Source of the DNA: an uncultured Eubacteriales bacterium | Lineage (GTDB): Bacteria > Bacillota > Clostridia > Christensenellales > Aristaeellaceae | Direction of reading: 5' to 3' | NCBI GenBank assembly: GCA_900315675.1 | Contig: OMZY01000007.1 | Location: 62,001 to 126,000 of the forward strand | DNA length: 64,000 nucleotides | Shown: positions 23,417-32,001 of the stretch, piece after piece | How the letters are laid out: each line of letters starts with the position of its first letter | How positions within the stretch are numbered: position 1 is the stretch's first letter | Program-made: the position numbers and the translations under genes | The notes under the pieces: model-generated | What the model was told of the DNA's origin: nothing | Seen by the model: only the letters and a program-made list of their open reading frames with translations | The model's database searches: none

Positions 23417-24841
23417 ATGAACATCTGGAATGACAGCGGGAAACGCAGGGAAAGTGTTTCCTATATGGCGGAAGAAATCACCCACATCTGCCGGAAAATC
23501 GGCAGGCGTTCACCCGGCAGCGCAGGCGAGCGGGCCGCGGCGGAGTATTTCGCCCGGGTGCTGCAGAAAAAATGCGGCTGCACGGATGTGAAAACCGAAT
23601 CCTTTGAAGAGCATCCTGATGCCTTTTACGGATACTTCTATTTTTCCGCCTTCTGCGACGTCCTCTGCTGCCTGCTCTTTTTCAGCAAGCCCCTCCTGAG
23701 CATCCTGTTTGGTGTGCTGGGCTTCCTGCTGTTCATCTTCCACTTTGTGCTTTACCGCAAGCCCATTGATCCGCTGTTTCCCAAAAAGCAGGGCACCAAC
23801 GTGACCGCCGTGCGCCCCTGCGCCGGCGAGGTCCGCCAGCGGATTTTCCTGAACGGGCACACGGACGCAGCCTGGGAATTTCCCATCAACTACCGTCTCG
23901 GCGGCATCGCCTTTGAGATTCCGGGCCTCGCGGCCACCGTCGGCGTTTTCTACTACATCGTCCTGTCCTTCCTTTCCCTGTGCGGCGTGGATGTCCATAC
24001 CGCGGGACTGCGGGGACTGGTCTTCCTTCCCTTCTTCCTGCTGCTGACCATCACCTATAACCCGCTGCGGGTGGTGGACGGCGCCAACGACAACCTGACC
24101 GGCTGCCTGATGGGCGTCACCCTCCTGAAGGATATGGAGGAACAGGGAATCCGGCTGGAGAACACCGAGATCGGCGTCATCCTTACCGGTTCGGAGGAAG
24201 CAGGCCTGCGGGGCGCGAAGGCCTGGTGCGAAGCCCACAGGGACGATTACCGCGACGTGCCCACCTGCGTCATTACCTACGATTCCATCTACAATCCGGA
24301 CTGGCTCATGGTCAACCGCCGGGACCTGAACAACACCGTGGCCTCGGACGAAGACCTGTGCGACTGGTTCCTGCTGGCGGCGGAAGCGGCCGACGTGCCC
24401 TGCCGGGACGGTAAGGTACCGCTCTTCGGCGGTGCCACGGACAGCGCCGCCTTCACCCAGGGCGGTTTCCGCTCCATCGGCGTAACCGGTCTCAGCCACA
24501 GGCTGGAAAGGTTCTACCACACCCGGATGGATACCCCGGAAAACCTGAGTCCCCTTGCGCTGGAGAACTGCCTCCATGCCACGGCGGAATTTATCCTGTC
24601 CGCGGACCAGGATCTGATCCTGGTCCCGAAGGAACCGGAAGAAGAGGAACCCGGAGATGCGCCGGAACCGGAACCCGTTGAGGAGGCGGAACCGGAGGAT
24701 CTGCCGGAAGAGCAGGAAGAAGAACCGGAAGAAGAGGAGCCCCTGTTTTCCGCCACGCTGGAAGCGGAACGTCGGAAAGCGGCGGAAGAGGAAGCGGCCG
24801 CGGCCGAAGAGAACCTGGCGGAAGAAGAAGCAGAAGAATAA
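23417..24841 (+). CDS. M28 family metallopeptidase, membrane-associated, acidic tail
   Basis: The 474-residue protein has M28 aminopeptidase metal ligands: NGHTDAAWE, VDGANDNLTG, TGSEEAGLRG, TYDSIYN and FYHTRMDTPEN. Hydrophobic helices near residues 75-115 and 175-215 interrupt the fold, so it is probably anchored in the membrane. The last 75 residues are very acidic (E/P/A-rich) and look disordered. It would hydrolyse peptides. TATAAT lies upstream at 23362-23367 and GGAAGGGG 10 nt before the ATG. It is divergent from the ABC exporter. Confidence 0.88.
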   Translation: MNIWNDSGKRRESVSYMAEEITHICRKIGRRSPGSAGERAAAEYFARVLQKKCGCTDVKTESFEEHPDAFYGYFYFSAFCDVLCCLLFFSKPLLSILFGVLGFLLFIFHFVLYRKPIDPLFPKKQGTNVTAVRPCAGEVRQRIFLNGHTDAAWEFPINYRLGGIAFEIPGLAATVGVFYYIVLSFLSLCGVDVHTAGLRGLVFLPFFLLLTITYNPLRVVDGANDNLTGCLMGVTLLKDMEEQGIRLENTEIGVILTGSEEAGLRGAKAWCEAHRDDYRDVPTCVITYDSIYNPDWLMVNRRDLNNTVASDEDLCDWFLLAAEAADVPCRDGKVPLFGGATDSAAFTQGGFRSIGVTGLSHRLERFYHTRMDTPENLSPLALENCLHATAEFILSADQDLILVPKEPEEEEPGDAPEPEPVEEAEPEDLPEEQEEEPEEEEPLFSATLEAERRKAAEEEAAAAEENLAEEEAEE

Positions 24842-24848
24842 AAAAAGC

Positions 24849-24876
24849 GGGCTCCGTTCCCCCAAGGACGGAGCCC
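24849..24876 (+). terminator. Intrinsic terminator of the M28 gene
   Basis: A GGGCTCCGT/ACGGAGCCC stem with a 10-nt loop is followed by TTTATAT. Confidence 0.8.
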
Positions 24877-24915
24877 TTTATATAAACAACGGTTTGTGAT
24901 CAGTGAATGTGTCTG

Positions 24916-25137
24916 TCAGTTTTCCGATTCACGTGGAAGAAAAAGATAATTCTTCCGGGGTCCCGCAATTGTCCGCAGCTCGGGAATCGTGCGCTCCAGG
25001 CATAGTACCAGGGCGTGACCCGGCCGGGTAAAGGAAACAGAAAGCTCTCCGGTCACTGCGTCGCGCCGGATATGAAAGGAATAGCTGTCAAATCGGTTCC
25101 CCTGTTTTTTGATGATCACAAACCGGTGTTTTCTCAT
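24916..25137 (-). CDS. Hypothetical protein (73 aa)
   Basis: This 73-residue basic protein of alternating strands (MRKHRFVIIKKQGNRFDSY..., GELSVSFTRPGHALVL) belongs to no family I recognise. GGGAGG lies 9 nt before the ATG at 25137; a TTG three codons earlier has no proper spacing. A TGTAAA-N5-TGTAAA box lies upstream at 25206, as for the LRR genes. Confidence 0.65.
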   Translation of the reverse strand: MRKHRFVIIKKQGNRFDSYSFHIRRDAVTGELSVSFTRPGHALVLCLERTIPELRTIAGPRKNYLFLPRESEN

Positions 25138-25157
25138 CTCTTTCAACCTCCCTACTT

Positions 25158-25222
25158 ATTAGACGATAAAAACGGGCATTTTGATTCATGTTTTTGTAAA
25201 AAAGATGTAAACATACTGTAAA
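25158..25222 (-). promoter_or_regulatory. TGTAA direct-repeat box and -10 of the 73-codon gene
   Basis: TGTAAACATACTGTAAA (25206-25222) is a perfect TGTWAH-N5-TGTWAH match in the same orientation, relative to its gene, as at the LRR genes. A minus-strand TCTAAT (25163-25158) lies 42 bp away, the same gap as for the distal box at 56046. The leader would be very short. Confidence 0.45.
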
Positions 25223-25412
25223 TTGTTTGTATCTCCTGCGAAAAAGCATCCGGATTGCAGGTTTTTCCGCGCAAAAAAGCCGGGGAAACAACTGCTTCTC
25301 CGGCTTTTCCTTTTGAATTTTAATGAAATTCTCCTTTTTTTCGCGTGGATTGCGTGTTACACTGCTGTATGTTGCAGAAGAAGATTGCTTCGTCAGGAGG
25401 ATGACTGAACAA

Positions 25413-25931
25413 ATGGCCAACAAGTCAAACTGGGACTGGAACTGGAACTGGAATTGGAACTGGAACGGATCTGACCCTTCCGCCAATAAAGAAACCGCCC
25501 GGAATCACCAGCACCAGACCAATCACAAAAAAACAAGGCGCAGCGGGAGCAGGAGCATCATTACTCCCATCATCCTGTTTGCCCTGTTCGGCAGGCCCAT
25601 TATCCGCCTGGCAACCACGATTATCCGCTCGCTGGCCCATGGCCTGACCTCCGGCCTGTCCGCCATTCTGTCCGTGTTCGGTTCCGCCTTCCGGGCAACC
25701 TCCGGCACCGCGATCCTCGGCGGCCTGGCGGTCGGTGTGATCCTCGGCCTGTACATATACAAGCATTATTTCAACCGCAGCAAAGACGCCGAACCGGAAG
25801 AAGAGAACTTTGCGGAAGAAGCGGAAAAGCCCGCCGCGGATCCCGTGCCGATTCCCATGACCCTCGGCAATACGCCTTCCTCCGATACCGAGGAATATAT
25901 TCCCAAGACCAACTATTTCTCCAGGAACTGA
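25413..25931 (+). CDS. Membrane protein with N-terminal (Trp-Asn) repeats
   Basis: The 172-residue protein begins with six Trp-Asx pairs encoded by a hexanucleotide repeat (ctggaa-type, 25427-25468). A polar His/Asn/Lys segment, two hydrophobic helices (about residues 52-75 and 100-125) and an acidic C-terminus follow. Function unknown. The start may also be ATG 25401, which touches the AGGAGG; ATG 25413 has 12-nt spacing. Its 3' end overlaps that of the convergent patatin gene by 19 bp. Confidence 0.7.
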   Translation: MANKSNWDWNWNWNWNWNGSDPSANKETARNHQHQTNHKKTRRSGSRSIITPIILFALFGRPIIRLATTIIRSLAHGLTSGLSAILSVFGSAFRATSGTAILGGLAVGVILGLYIYKHYFNRSKDAEPEEENFAEEAEKPAADPVPIPMTLGNTPSSDTEEYIPKTNYFSRN

Positions 25932-26761
25932 CAAATCTCCGGCAGGCGCTTTGCCGCCTCCCGTCTTCCCAGCTGATAAACCCGGTCGAGTTCGGCCGGG
26001 TTCTTTTCTGTATGGCCGATCTTCAGCGCTTCCGGCGGACGGATCACCAGGGATATGCCGTCCCTTTCCCGCCGGCTGATTTCCTCCATCTCCCGGTTAT
26101 ACATCTCATGCCGGACAGCCATTGCCTCCGCAAGCCGGGGCCAGCGGCGCAGGAACAGCCGCATGACCGGAAGAGCGGCCGCCGGCTTCTTCCGGTATCC
26201 TTCCGGCTGGGTCAGGATAATCACATTCCGGTCATAGCCCTTCTTTTCCATACAGGCATAGGGCACCGCGTCCGCGATGCCTCCGTCCAGGTAAAACCGC
26301 CCGTCAATCTCCACCGGCCGGGAAACCAGGGGCATGGAGGCCGACGCCCGCAGCCAAAGCATATCCGCATCACCGCCATCCTCACAGCGGTGATAAACGC
26401 ACACCCCGGTTGCCGCGTCCGTCGCTCCGGCATAGAACTCCATCGGGTTTGCCGCGAAGGCTTTCCGGTCAAACACATCCAGCTCATCCGGCAGTTCCCG
26501 GTAGCAAAAGTCCGCCCCGTACAGGTCCCCGGTGCGGATCAGGGAACGGATGCTGCAGTAACGGGGATCCGCGCAGTATTGTTTGTTATAGCGAAGGGCC
26601 CGGCCAACCTGGCCGGACTTGAAATTGCAGCCGAAAACAGCCCCGGCGGAAATCCCGGCAGCCCCGTCAAAGCGCACGCCGTTCTCCAGCAGTACGTCAA
26701 TCACGCCGCAGGTGAACATGCCCCGCATGGCTCCGCCTTCCATCACCAGCCCTGTTTTCAT
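25913..26761 (-). CDS. Patatin-like phospholipase
   Basis: The 282-residue protein has the patatin features: oxyanion loop EGGAMRG (residues about 8-14), nucleophile elbow GISAGAV and the dyad aspartate in YLDGGIADAVP. These enzymes hydrolyse acyl esters of lipids in the cytoplasm or at the membrane. The ATG at 26761 has GGAAGGG upstream; the frame stays open upstream without a ribosome site. It is similar in length to E. coli YjjU-type patatins. Confidence 0.93.
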   Translation of the reverse strand: MKTGLVMEGGAMRGMFTCGVIDVLLENGVRFDGAAGISAGAVFGCNFKSGQVGRALRYNKQYCADPRYCSIRSLIRTGDLYGADFCYRELPDELDVFDRKAFAANPMEFYAGATDAATGVCVYHRCEDGGDADMLWLRASASMPLVSRPVEIDGRFYLDGGIADAVPYACMEKKGYDRNVIILTQPEGYRKKPAAALPVMRLFLRRWPRLAEAMAVRHEMYNREMEEISRRERDGISLVIRPPEALKIGHTEKNPAELDRVYQLGRREAAKRLPEICQFLEK

Positions 26762-26916
26762 CCGCGTATCCCTTCCTTTCCGCTGACAGTATACCAGAAC
26801 CGCGGGGTTTGTCCGGTATCTTTGGTGTATAATATCAAAAACAGAAAAAAATGGCCGGCCCTTTGGCCTCTTTTTCCGGACAGATCGTCTAATCAGTGTT
26901 GAAAGGAGGGAGCGCA

Positions 26917-27423
26917 TTGGATCAGGATCAGCGCAGAGAATGGCTGAACAGCCTTGTCATCCGCTGGGAAAAACCGCTGCTTCGGCTCTGCTTTGCTTTT
27001 CTGTGTGATACCGCGCTGGCGGAAGACGCCGTACAGGAAACATTCTTTAAAGCCTGGAAGGGTACCGACCGATTCCGCGCGGATTCGTCGGAAAAAACCT
27101 GGCTGACGCGCATAGCCGTCAACACCTGCAAGGATCTGCGGAAAAGCGCCTGGGTACGGAATACGGACCGGTCCGTTACCCCGGACCTGCTGCCGGAAGG
27201 ATCCGTTCCCTTCGACGAACGGGACGACACCGTTACGCGTGCGGTGCTCAGTCTTCCGCCGAAGCTGAAGGATGTAACGCTCCTGCACTGGTACCAGGGC
27301 ATGACGCTGGACGAGATTGTCCGGGTGCTGAGGCTTCCCCGCTCAACCGTCAATTATCGATTGAAAAAAGCGAAAGCGATGCTGAAGGATAAACTGGAGG
27401 ACTGGTATGATGAAAACGAATAA
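26917..27423 (+). CDS. ECF-type sigma-70 family RNA polymerase sigma factor (module 1)
   Basis: The 168-residue protein has sigma region 2 (ALAEDAVQETFFKAWKG, then EKTWLTRIAVNTCKDLRK) and region 4 (LLHWYQGMTLDEIVRVLRLP...VNYRLKKAKAML). I chose the TTG at 26917 because AAAGGAGGG ends 6 nt before it; the frame also opens at a GTG upstream of that ribosome site. The gene overlaps the following membrane-partner gene by 17 bp. The partner presumably holds it inactive at the membrane. Confidence 0.92.
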   Translation: MDQDQRREWLNSLVIRWEKPLLRLCFAFLCDTALAEDAVQETFFKAWKGTDRFRADSSEKTWLTRIAVNTCKDLRKSAWVRNTDRSVTPDLLPEGSVPFDERDDTVTRAVLSLPPKLKDVTLLHWYQGMTLDEIVRVLRLPRSTVNYRLKKAKAMLKDKLEDWYDENE

Positions 27424-28378
27424 GGAGCCGCTTCGCGCCGCGATGGACAGGCGCCTTTCCTTCCTGGATGATCTGCCCTCCTGCCGTGCCGCACTGCACA
27501 GCCGCATCGCACAGGAGGCACCTGTTATGAAGAAAAAACTCTCTGTTGGTTTGGTTTTTGCTCTGGTTCTGGTTCTGCTCGCGGCGGCAGCACTGGCTGC
27601 CGGCCTGCTGCTCTCGCCCCGGGTCTCCGCGGCCAGGACAGCCGATCTTGCCCTGAAGGAGCAGTTCGGCGTCACCGAAGAAATGCAGACCTTCTTTACC
27701 CGCAATGAAGCCGGGCAGCCCGATGGCAGCGTCATCGTCACCTACACCGGCGCCGGAAGCCTGGAATATGTACTCGGCACCTACACCGCAGTGGTGAAAA
27801 ACAACAAGGCGGAAATCACCTGGAGCCGCGAGGGGGAAGATACCTCCGGCGGCTATGAAGCGGACTGCTGGGGACTGGACCAGCTGAAGCAGATGATGGC
27901 GGACGGGGCAAAGGAAGACAAGGCTTTCCTGGAGAAGGCTGAAAAGATCGCTGAAAAGCACCTGTCCGCGGAACTCCCGCCGCTTCCCGAGGCGGAAGGC
28001 GATTCCTATGAAAAAAAGGAAGCCGACAAGACCGCCGCAATGAACGCCCGCAAGCTTTCGGAGGAAGAAATGATCGCCATCGGCCGGGAATTTATCCTGA
28101 CCAACTACAACCTGAATGAGGAGCAGATCGCCCGCATGGAGCTGTATACCAACTCCATCGGAGAACAGCAGCCCAACACCTGGTATGAAATGATCAATGA
28201 CGCGCCCTGCTTCCAGGTGGAATACCTGCTCTACGAGGAGTATCCCCGGGAACTGATTGACGCCGGCGAACCCCGTCCCCGTACGGAAATGGACGGCTAC
28301 TACAACGTGTTTGTGAATGTGGAAACAGGCGTTGTTGAAAGCTTCGAGTACAACTCCGCCCTCAACGGACTGGGATGA
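27407..28378 (+). CDS. Membrane-anchored partner of ECF sigma factor (module 1)
   Basis: The 323-residue protein has a cytoplasmic N-terminus of about 40 residues, one transmembrane helix (LSVGLVFALVLVLLAAAALAAG) preceded by MKKK, and a large extracytoplasmic domain with no named family. The N-terminal arrangement (short region, MKKKxS, helix) matches the partner at 41165. Overlap with the sigma gene and this topology suggest an anti-sigma or signal-receiving role; this is inference. GGAGG precedes the ATG. Confidence 0.8.
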   Translation: MMKTNKEPLRAAMDRRLSFLDDLPSCRAALHSRIAQEAPVMKKKLSVGLVFALVLVLLAAAALAAGLLLSPRVSAARTADLALKEQFGVTEEMQTFFTRNEAGQPDGSVIVTYTGAGSLEYVLGTYTAVVKNNKAEITWSREGEDTSGGYEADCWGLDQLKQMMADGAKEDKAFLEKAEKIAEKHLSAELPPLPEAEGDSYEKKEADKTAAMNARKLSEEEMIAIGREFILTNYNLNEEQIARMELYTNSIGEQQPNTWYEMINDAPCFQVEYLLYEEYPRELIDAGEPRPRTEMDGYYNVFVNVETGVVESFEYNSALNGLG

Positions 28379-28400
28379 TCCGGAATCACCCCATAAAGAG

Positions 28401-28425
28401 GGAGCTCACCCAATCGGTGAGCTCC
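28401..28425. terminator. Terminator hairpin after ECF module 1
   Basis: A perfect GGAGCTCACC/GGTGAGCTCC stem with a 5-nt loop, followed by TTTCT, lies between convergent genes. Confidence 0.8.
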
Positions 28426-28442
28426 TTTCTGTATCTGCATAA

Positions 28443-28718
28443 TCAGCCTATGCGTTCCTCCAGATCCCGGAAGCGTTCCAGTACGCTGTCGATCCCGTCT
28501 TCGGACAGAACGCCCCGCTTGAGATCCGCGGGCAGTTTTCCCGCCGCGTCCGCGTCAAAATCCGCCTTCCACTCCCGGCTGGTATAATACTTCTCCAGTT
28601 CTGTCAGTTCGTCCCGGACAGCATCCCAGGCATCCAGGGCGTCTTCCATCTGTTTCGCCGCGGCTTCCGCCCGGTTCAGGATCTGCTCATAATACGTAAT
28701 CCTGTCCAGCCTTTTCAT
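28443..28718 (-). CDS. DUF4298 domain protein
   Basis: This 91-residue, mostly helical protein has the DUF4298 pattern RITYYEQILNRAEA and LEKYYTSREWKADFDADAAG, and the length (about 90 aa) fits that family of unknown function. AAGGAG lies 9 nt before the ATG. It is monocistronic. Confidence 0.9.
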   Translation of the reverse strand: MKRLDRITYYEQILNRAEAAAKQMEDALDAWDAVRDELTELEKYYTSREWKADFDADAAGKLPADLKRGVLSEDGIDSVLERFRDLEERIG

Positions 28719-28764
28719 CTTTCTCTGCTCCTTATCCCAGGATGTTATTTTCTACAGTATAGCA

Positions 28765-28794
28765 CAAAGCGCAGGGTTTTCGCCCTGCGCTTTG
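28765..28794 (-). terminator. Terminator of ECF module 2
   Basis: A CAAAGCGCAGGG/CCCTGCGCTTTG stem with a 6-nt loop lies 13 bp past the stop of the zf-HC2 gene on the minus strand. Confidence 0.8.
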
Positions 28795-28807
28795 GATTTG
28801 TGTACGG

Positions 28808-29656
28808 TTATTTCCATTCCGGAACAGCCTTGTACAGCTCTTCCCGTCTGCTTTGATATGCTTCCATTTCTTCCCGGTCTTCCGGAAGATTCCATCCCAT
28901 CAGAAGAGTCCCGTCCGGGTTCTCTGTTTCTCTTTCTTCCTTCTCGAAGGCGTAATACGCTTCCATCTCTGCAGAGGCGGCAGGAACCGGATCCCCCTTC
29001 TTCCAGAGCGTCACACAGTCATGTCCCGGCTTTCCCTGCCGGATTTCGGCCAGATCCTGTATATTGACAATTCCCTGCCGGGTTTCAATTGATGCGAAAC
29101 GATATTTCCGGAAATTCACAGGATTCCGGTTGACGCTTCCCCACGTTTCTGCCGGAGCTACCGCATAATAGAGGTACAGCACATTTCCATCCGTCTCCCT
29201 GCGTTTTTCACAGCAGGTAGAGTCATATTTTACTCCCCTGAGGCCGTAGTCCTCCACAGTCACGTCGATCCCTCCGTCCGCCAGGCAGACGAAATCCAGC
29301 GTGTACAGGCTGTTATCCACCGGTACTGAAGACCAGACCCACAGATAACCATATAAGGCTGCACCGCCAATCAGGATCGCCAGGCTGATCACTGCCGGAA
29401 GCACAATCTGCAGAATCCTGCGCCTGCGCTTCTTCCGGCGGGCTTGCTTCAGCGCGTCCACAATGGTTTTTTGTTCTTTCTCATATTCAGCACGGGTTTC
29501 TCCGGGCATCTCCGCCTTCATTTCCTCATACTGCTTCCTGCATTTCCCGCAGGAGCCCATATGTTCCTCCACCAGTGCCCGGCTTTCATCACTGGCCACC
29601 CGGTCCAGCACCAGGGGCATCAGGTCCCGGATCACATTGCAGTCATTCTTTTTCAT
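28808..29656 (-). CDS. Anti-sigma factor with zf-HC2 zinc finger (module 2)
   Basis: The 282-residue protein starts with a zinc-binding anti-sigma domain (CNVIRDLMPLVLD, then EEHMGSCGKCRKQYEEM, the H-x3-C-x2-C pattern). A basic stretch (RRKKRRRR), one transmembrane helix (about residues 84-106) and an extracytoplasmic domain of unknown fold follow. It should sequester the sigma factor encoded just upstream, whose gene it overlaps by 14 bp. The ATG at 29656 has GGAGGAG upstream. Confidence 0.9.
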   Translation of the reverse strand: MKKNDCNVIRDLMPLVLDRVASDESRALVEEHMGSCGKCRKQYEEMKAEMPGETRAEYEKEQKTIVDALKQARRKKRRRRILQIVLPAVISLAILIGGAALYGYLWVWSSVPVDNSLYTLDFVCLADGGIDVTVEDYGLRGVKYDSTCCEKRRETDGNVLYLYYAVAPAETWGSVNRNPVNFRKYRFASIETRQGIVNIQDLAEIRQGKPGHDCVTLWKKGDPVPAASAEMEAYYAFEKEERETENPDGTLLMGWNLPEDREEMEAYQSRREELYKAVPEWK

Positions 29657-30143
29657 GATGTTTCTCCTCCATGGCTTCACGCAGCATCTGCCGGGCCCGG
29701 TAATAGGTTACCCGGGACCAGGCCTCGCTCTTTTTAAACAGTTCCGCAATCTGCGGATGGGACAGATCACAGAAGGTACGCAGGGTGAACACTTCACGGT
29801 AGGGTTCTTCCAGGCTGTGCAGGTACCGGTGCGCAATCATGGCCCGGTCCTTCTGCGCAAGATCCTCCGCGAAATCATCCGGCGCGGGAATCCCCTCCGG
29901 CAGCGGTTCCGTGGGTTTCCGCCTGCGGAGCGAATCGAAATACAGATGCTTCGCGATCCCGCACAGCCAGGTATAGACGCTGCTTCTTCCGTCGAAGCGG
30001 TCAATGTTTTTGACCGCGCGGTAGAAGGTCTCCTGCATCAGTTCCTCCGCCAGCTCCGGGCTGCCGCTCAGCCGCGTCAGGTAGGCCGTCACCGTGCCGC
30101 TGTATTGCTGATAAATCTCATCCAGGTCCGCCGTAGTGCTCAC
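29643..30143 (-). CDS. ECF-type RNA polymerase sigma factor (module 2)
   Basis: The 166-residue protein has region 2 (LAEELMQETFYRAVKNIDRF, then YTWLCGIAKHLYFDSLRR) and region 4 (REVFTLRTFCDLSHPQIAELF...VTYYRARQML). The start is a GTG at 30143 with GGAAGG very close; the start is uncertain. Upstream at 30184-30209 is a TGTAAC-N16-CGAC promoter of the type used by sigma-X-like ECF factors, suggesting autoregulation. Confidence 0.9.
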   Translation of the reverse strand: MSTTADLDEIYQQYSGTVTAYLTRLSGSPELAEELMQETFYRAVKNIDRFDGRSSVYTWLCGIAKHLYFDSLRRRKPTEPLPEGIPAPDDFAEDLAQKDRAMIAHRYLHSLEEPYREVFTLRTFCDLSHPQIAELFKKSEAWSRVTYYRARQMLREAMEEKHHEKE

Positions 30144-30183
30144 CTCCCTTCCGCAGTACTGAAAGCCGCTTTCATTCTGTTTG

Positions 30184-30209
30184 TCGCCGAATAATGGTAT
30201 CTGTTACAA
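30184..30209 (-). promoter_or_regulatory. ECF (sigma-X-like) promoter
   Basis: Minus-strand TGTAAC (30209-30204), a 16-bp spacer and CGAC (30187-30184) lie about 40 bp before the sigma gene start. This matches the known TGTAAC/CGAC style of B. subtilis sigma-X promoters. Confidence 0.6.
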
Positions 30210-30358
30210 TATTTCTGAAAAAAATCAATTCATCATATCATATTTCCCGGCCGGACAGCAGCTCCTGACTGCGTTTTCCGCAGATTTTCGTTCCCGTTTC
30301 TGACCGGTCCGCCGTTTTCTTCAAGGTTATTTTAAGTTTCCCGTGCAGAATAGGAAGG

Positions 30359-30409
30359 CGCCGGGAACGGGATCCCGGCCTGAAATGATTGTAAACAGGA
30401 GGTTTACCC
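30359..30409 (+). promoter_or_regulatory. Leader hairpins of the beta-helix gene, SD in a loop
   Basis: A GCCGGGA/TCCCGGC hairpin (about 30359-30378) is followed by GTAAAC...GTTTAC, whose loop exposes the AGGAG of the ribosome site just before the ATG at 30410. Confidence 0.5.
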
Positions 30410-31891
30410 ATGAAGAAACTGTTATCTGTTTTATTGATACTGTCCATGCTGCTTTCCGCCTGCTCCGCTTTTGCGGAAAACACCGGCAGCACCCCTCCCG
30501 GAGAACCGCCGGAAGGTTTCAGCGGCGGCAATCCGCCCGGAGAACCGCCGGAAGGTTTTGACGGCAGCATGCCCCCCGGTGAGCCGCCGGAGGGCTTCGG
30601 AGAAGGCAGCCGCCCCGGCACTCCTCCGAACGGTTTCGGAGGCGGCACCCCTCCGGGAGGCAGCAGCTTTAACTTTGAATACACCGCCGCGGCGGAGATC
30701 TCCTCCGCTGCGGAAACCACCGGTGAATCCTATGTTTCCAACGCGTCAGATGAAAACGCCCTGCTGATCCGCACCGGGGATACCGTCAGCGTCATTGACG
30801 CTTCCGTCACCAAGACCGGGGACTCTGACGGCGGAGACAGCTGCAGCTTCTACGGCCTGAACGCCGCCGTGCTCGTAATGGGCGGAGCGGATGCGCTCAT
30901 CAGCGGCGGCACGGTGGAAACCTCCGCCAGCGGCGCGAACGGCGTCTTCTGCTACGGCGGCAACGGCGGCCGGAACGGCGCGGACGGCGACGGCACCACC
31001 CTGTATATTTCCGGCACAACCATCACGACCACCGGAGACGGCTCCGGCGGCATCATGACCACCGGCGGCGGCGTGACCTATGCGGAAGACCTGACCGTGA
31101 CCACCTCCGGCCGCTCCTCCGCGGCCATCCGTACCGACCGGGGCGGTGGAACCGTAACGGCAAACGGCGGCACCTATACCACAAGCGGCCTGGGTTCCCC
31201 CGCCATCTATTCCACCGCGGACGTCACCGTCCGGAATGCCGTGCTCACCTCCAACCTTTCCGAGGGAGTATGCATTGAAGGCAAGAACTCCATCACCCTG
31301 GAAAACTGCAGCCTGACCGCAGACAACACGCAGTGCAACGGCAACGCCACCTTCCTGGATACGATCATGATCTACCAGTCCATGAGCGGCGACGCGGACA
31401 GCGGCACCTCCGCCTTCACCATGACCGGCGGAAGCCTGACCGGCCTCAGCGGCCATCTGTTTCACGTGACCAACACCCACGCGGTGATTACCCTGGACCA
31501 GGTGGAACTGACCAACGAGGGCAGCGATATCCTGCTTTCCGTCTGTGACGACGGCTGGAACGGCGCCGACAATATCGCAGAAGTCTATGCCAGCCGGCAG
31601 GCGCTGAGCGGTACGCTGCTGGTGGGCGACAACTCCACCCTGAATCTTTCGCTGTCCGACGGTTCCGTTTTCGAAGGCTCCGTCAGCGGGGAGATCACCA
31701 ACGCCAAAGGCGAACAGGTGTCCTCCTCTGTCGGCACGGTCTCTGTGACCCTTGATGAAACCAGCACCTGGGTCCTGACCGCGGACACCTGGATTTCCTC
31801 CTTCTCCGGCAATGCGGAAAACGTCATTTCCAACGGCCATACGCTGTATGTGAACGGCATCGCCCTGGAAGGAACCGCCGGGGCAGCCTGA
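30410..31891 (+). CDS. Secreted beta-helix-like protein with PPGEPPEGF repeats
   Basis: The 493-residue protein has a signal peptide; LLSAC could be a lipobox, or cleavage may be after AFA. Residues about 25-75 carry four proline/glycine repeats of PPGEPPEGF type. The rest is rich in Gly, Thr and Ser with ladder-like strands (GGTVETSASGANGVFCYGG, ISGTTITTTGDGSGGIM), as in right-handed beta-helix carbohydrate-binding proteins. It probably binds a polysaccharide outside the cell. The two-component system directly downstream may sense the same signal. Confidence 0.75.
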   Translation: MKKLLSVLLILSMLLSACSAFAENTGSTPPGEPPEGFSGGNPPGEPPEGFDGSMPPGEPPEGFGEGSRPGTPPNGFGGGTPPGGSSFNFEYTAAAEISSAAETTGESYVSNASDENALLIRTGDTVSVIDASVTKTGDSDGGDSCSFYGLNAAVLVMGGADALISGGTVETSASGANGVFCYGGNGGRNGADGDGTTLYISGTTITTTGDGSGGIMTTGGGVTYAEDLTVTTSGRSSAAIRTDRGGGTVTANGGTYTTSGLGSPAIYSTADVTVRNAVLTSNLSEGVCIEGKNSITLENCSLTADNTQCNGNATFLDTIMIYQSMSGDADSGTSAFTMTGGSLTGLSGHLFHVTNTHAVITLDQVELTNEGSDILLSVCDDGWNGADNIAEVYASRQALSGTLLVGDNSTLNLSLSDGSVFEGSVSGEITNAKGEQVSSSVGTVSVTLDETSTWVLTADTWISSFSGNAENVISNGHTLYVNGIALEGTAGAA

Positions 31892-31921
31892 CGCCCGGCA
31901 GCACAATCCTCTCTTTCCCCC

Positions 31922-31946
31922 GGACTCCCGGATTTCCCGGGAGTCC
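31922..31946 (+). terminator. Hairpin after the beta-helix gene
   Basis: A GGACTCCCGG/CCGGGAGTCC stem with a 5-nt loop and no T run lies just before the promoter of the regulator gene. Confidence 0.55.
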
Positions 31947-31950
31947 CGTG

Positions 31951-31980
31951 TTGCCGTCCGGAACAAAACTGTGATATCAT
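31951..31980 (+). promoter_or_regulatory. Promoter of the two-component system
   Basis: TTGCCG (31951-31956), an 18-bp spacer and TATCAT (31975-31980) are followed by the response-regulator gene. Confidence 0.6.
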
Positions 31981-32001
31981 CAGAACACGGAGGAAATGAA
32001 T

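Noticed and set aside
29700-30200. TGTAAC at 30204 as another copy of the LRR-gene operator
   Set aside because: It has no second TGTAA half-site 11 bp away. It fits an ECF -35 element with CGAC 16 bp downstream instead.
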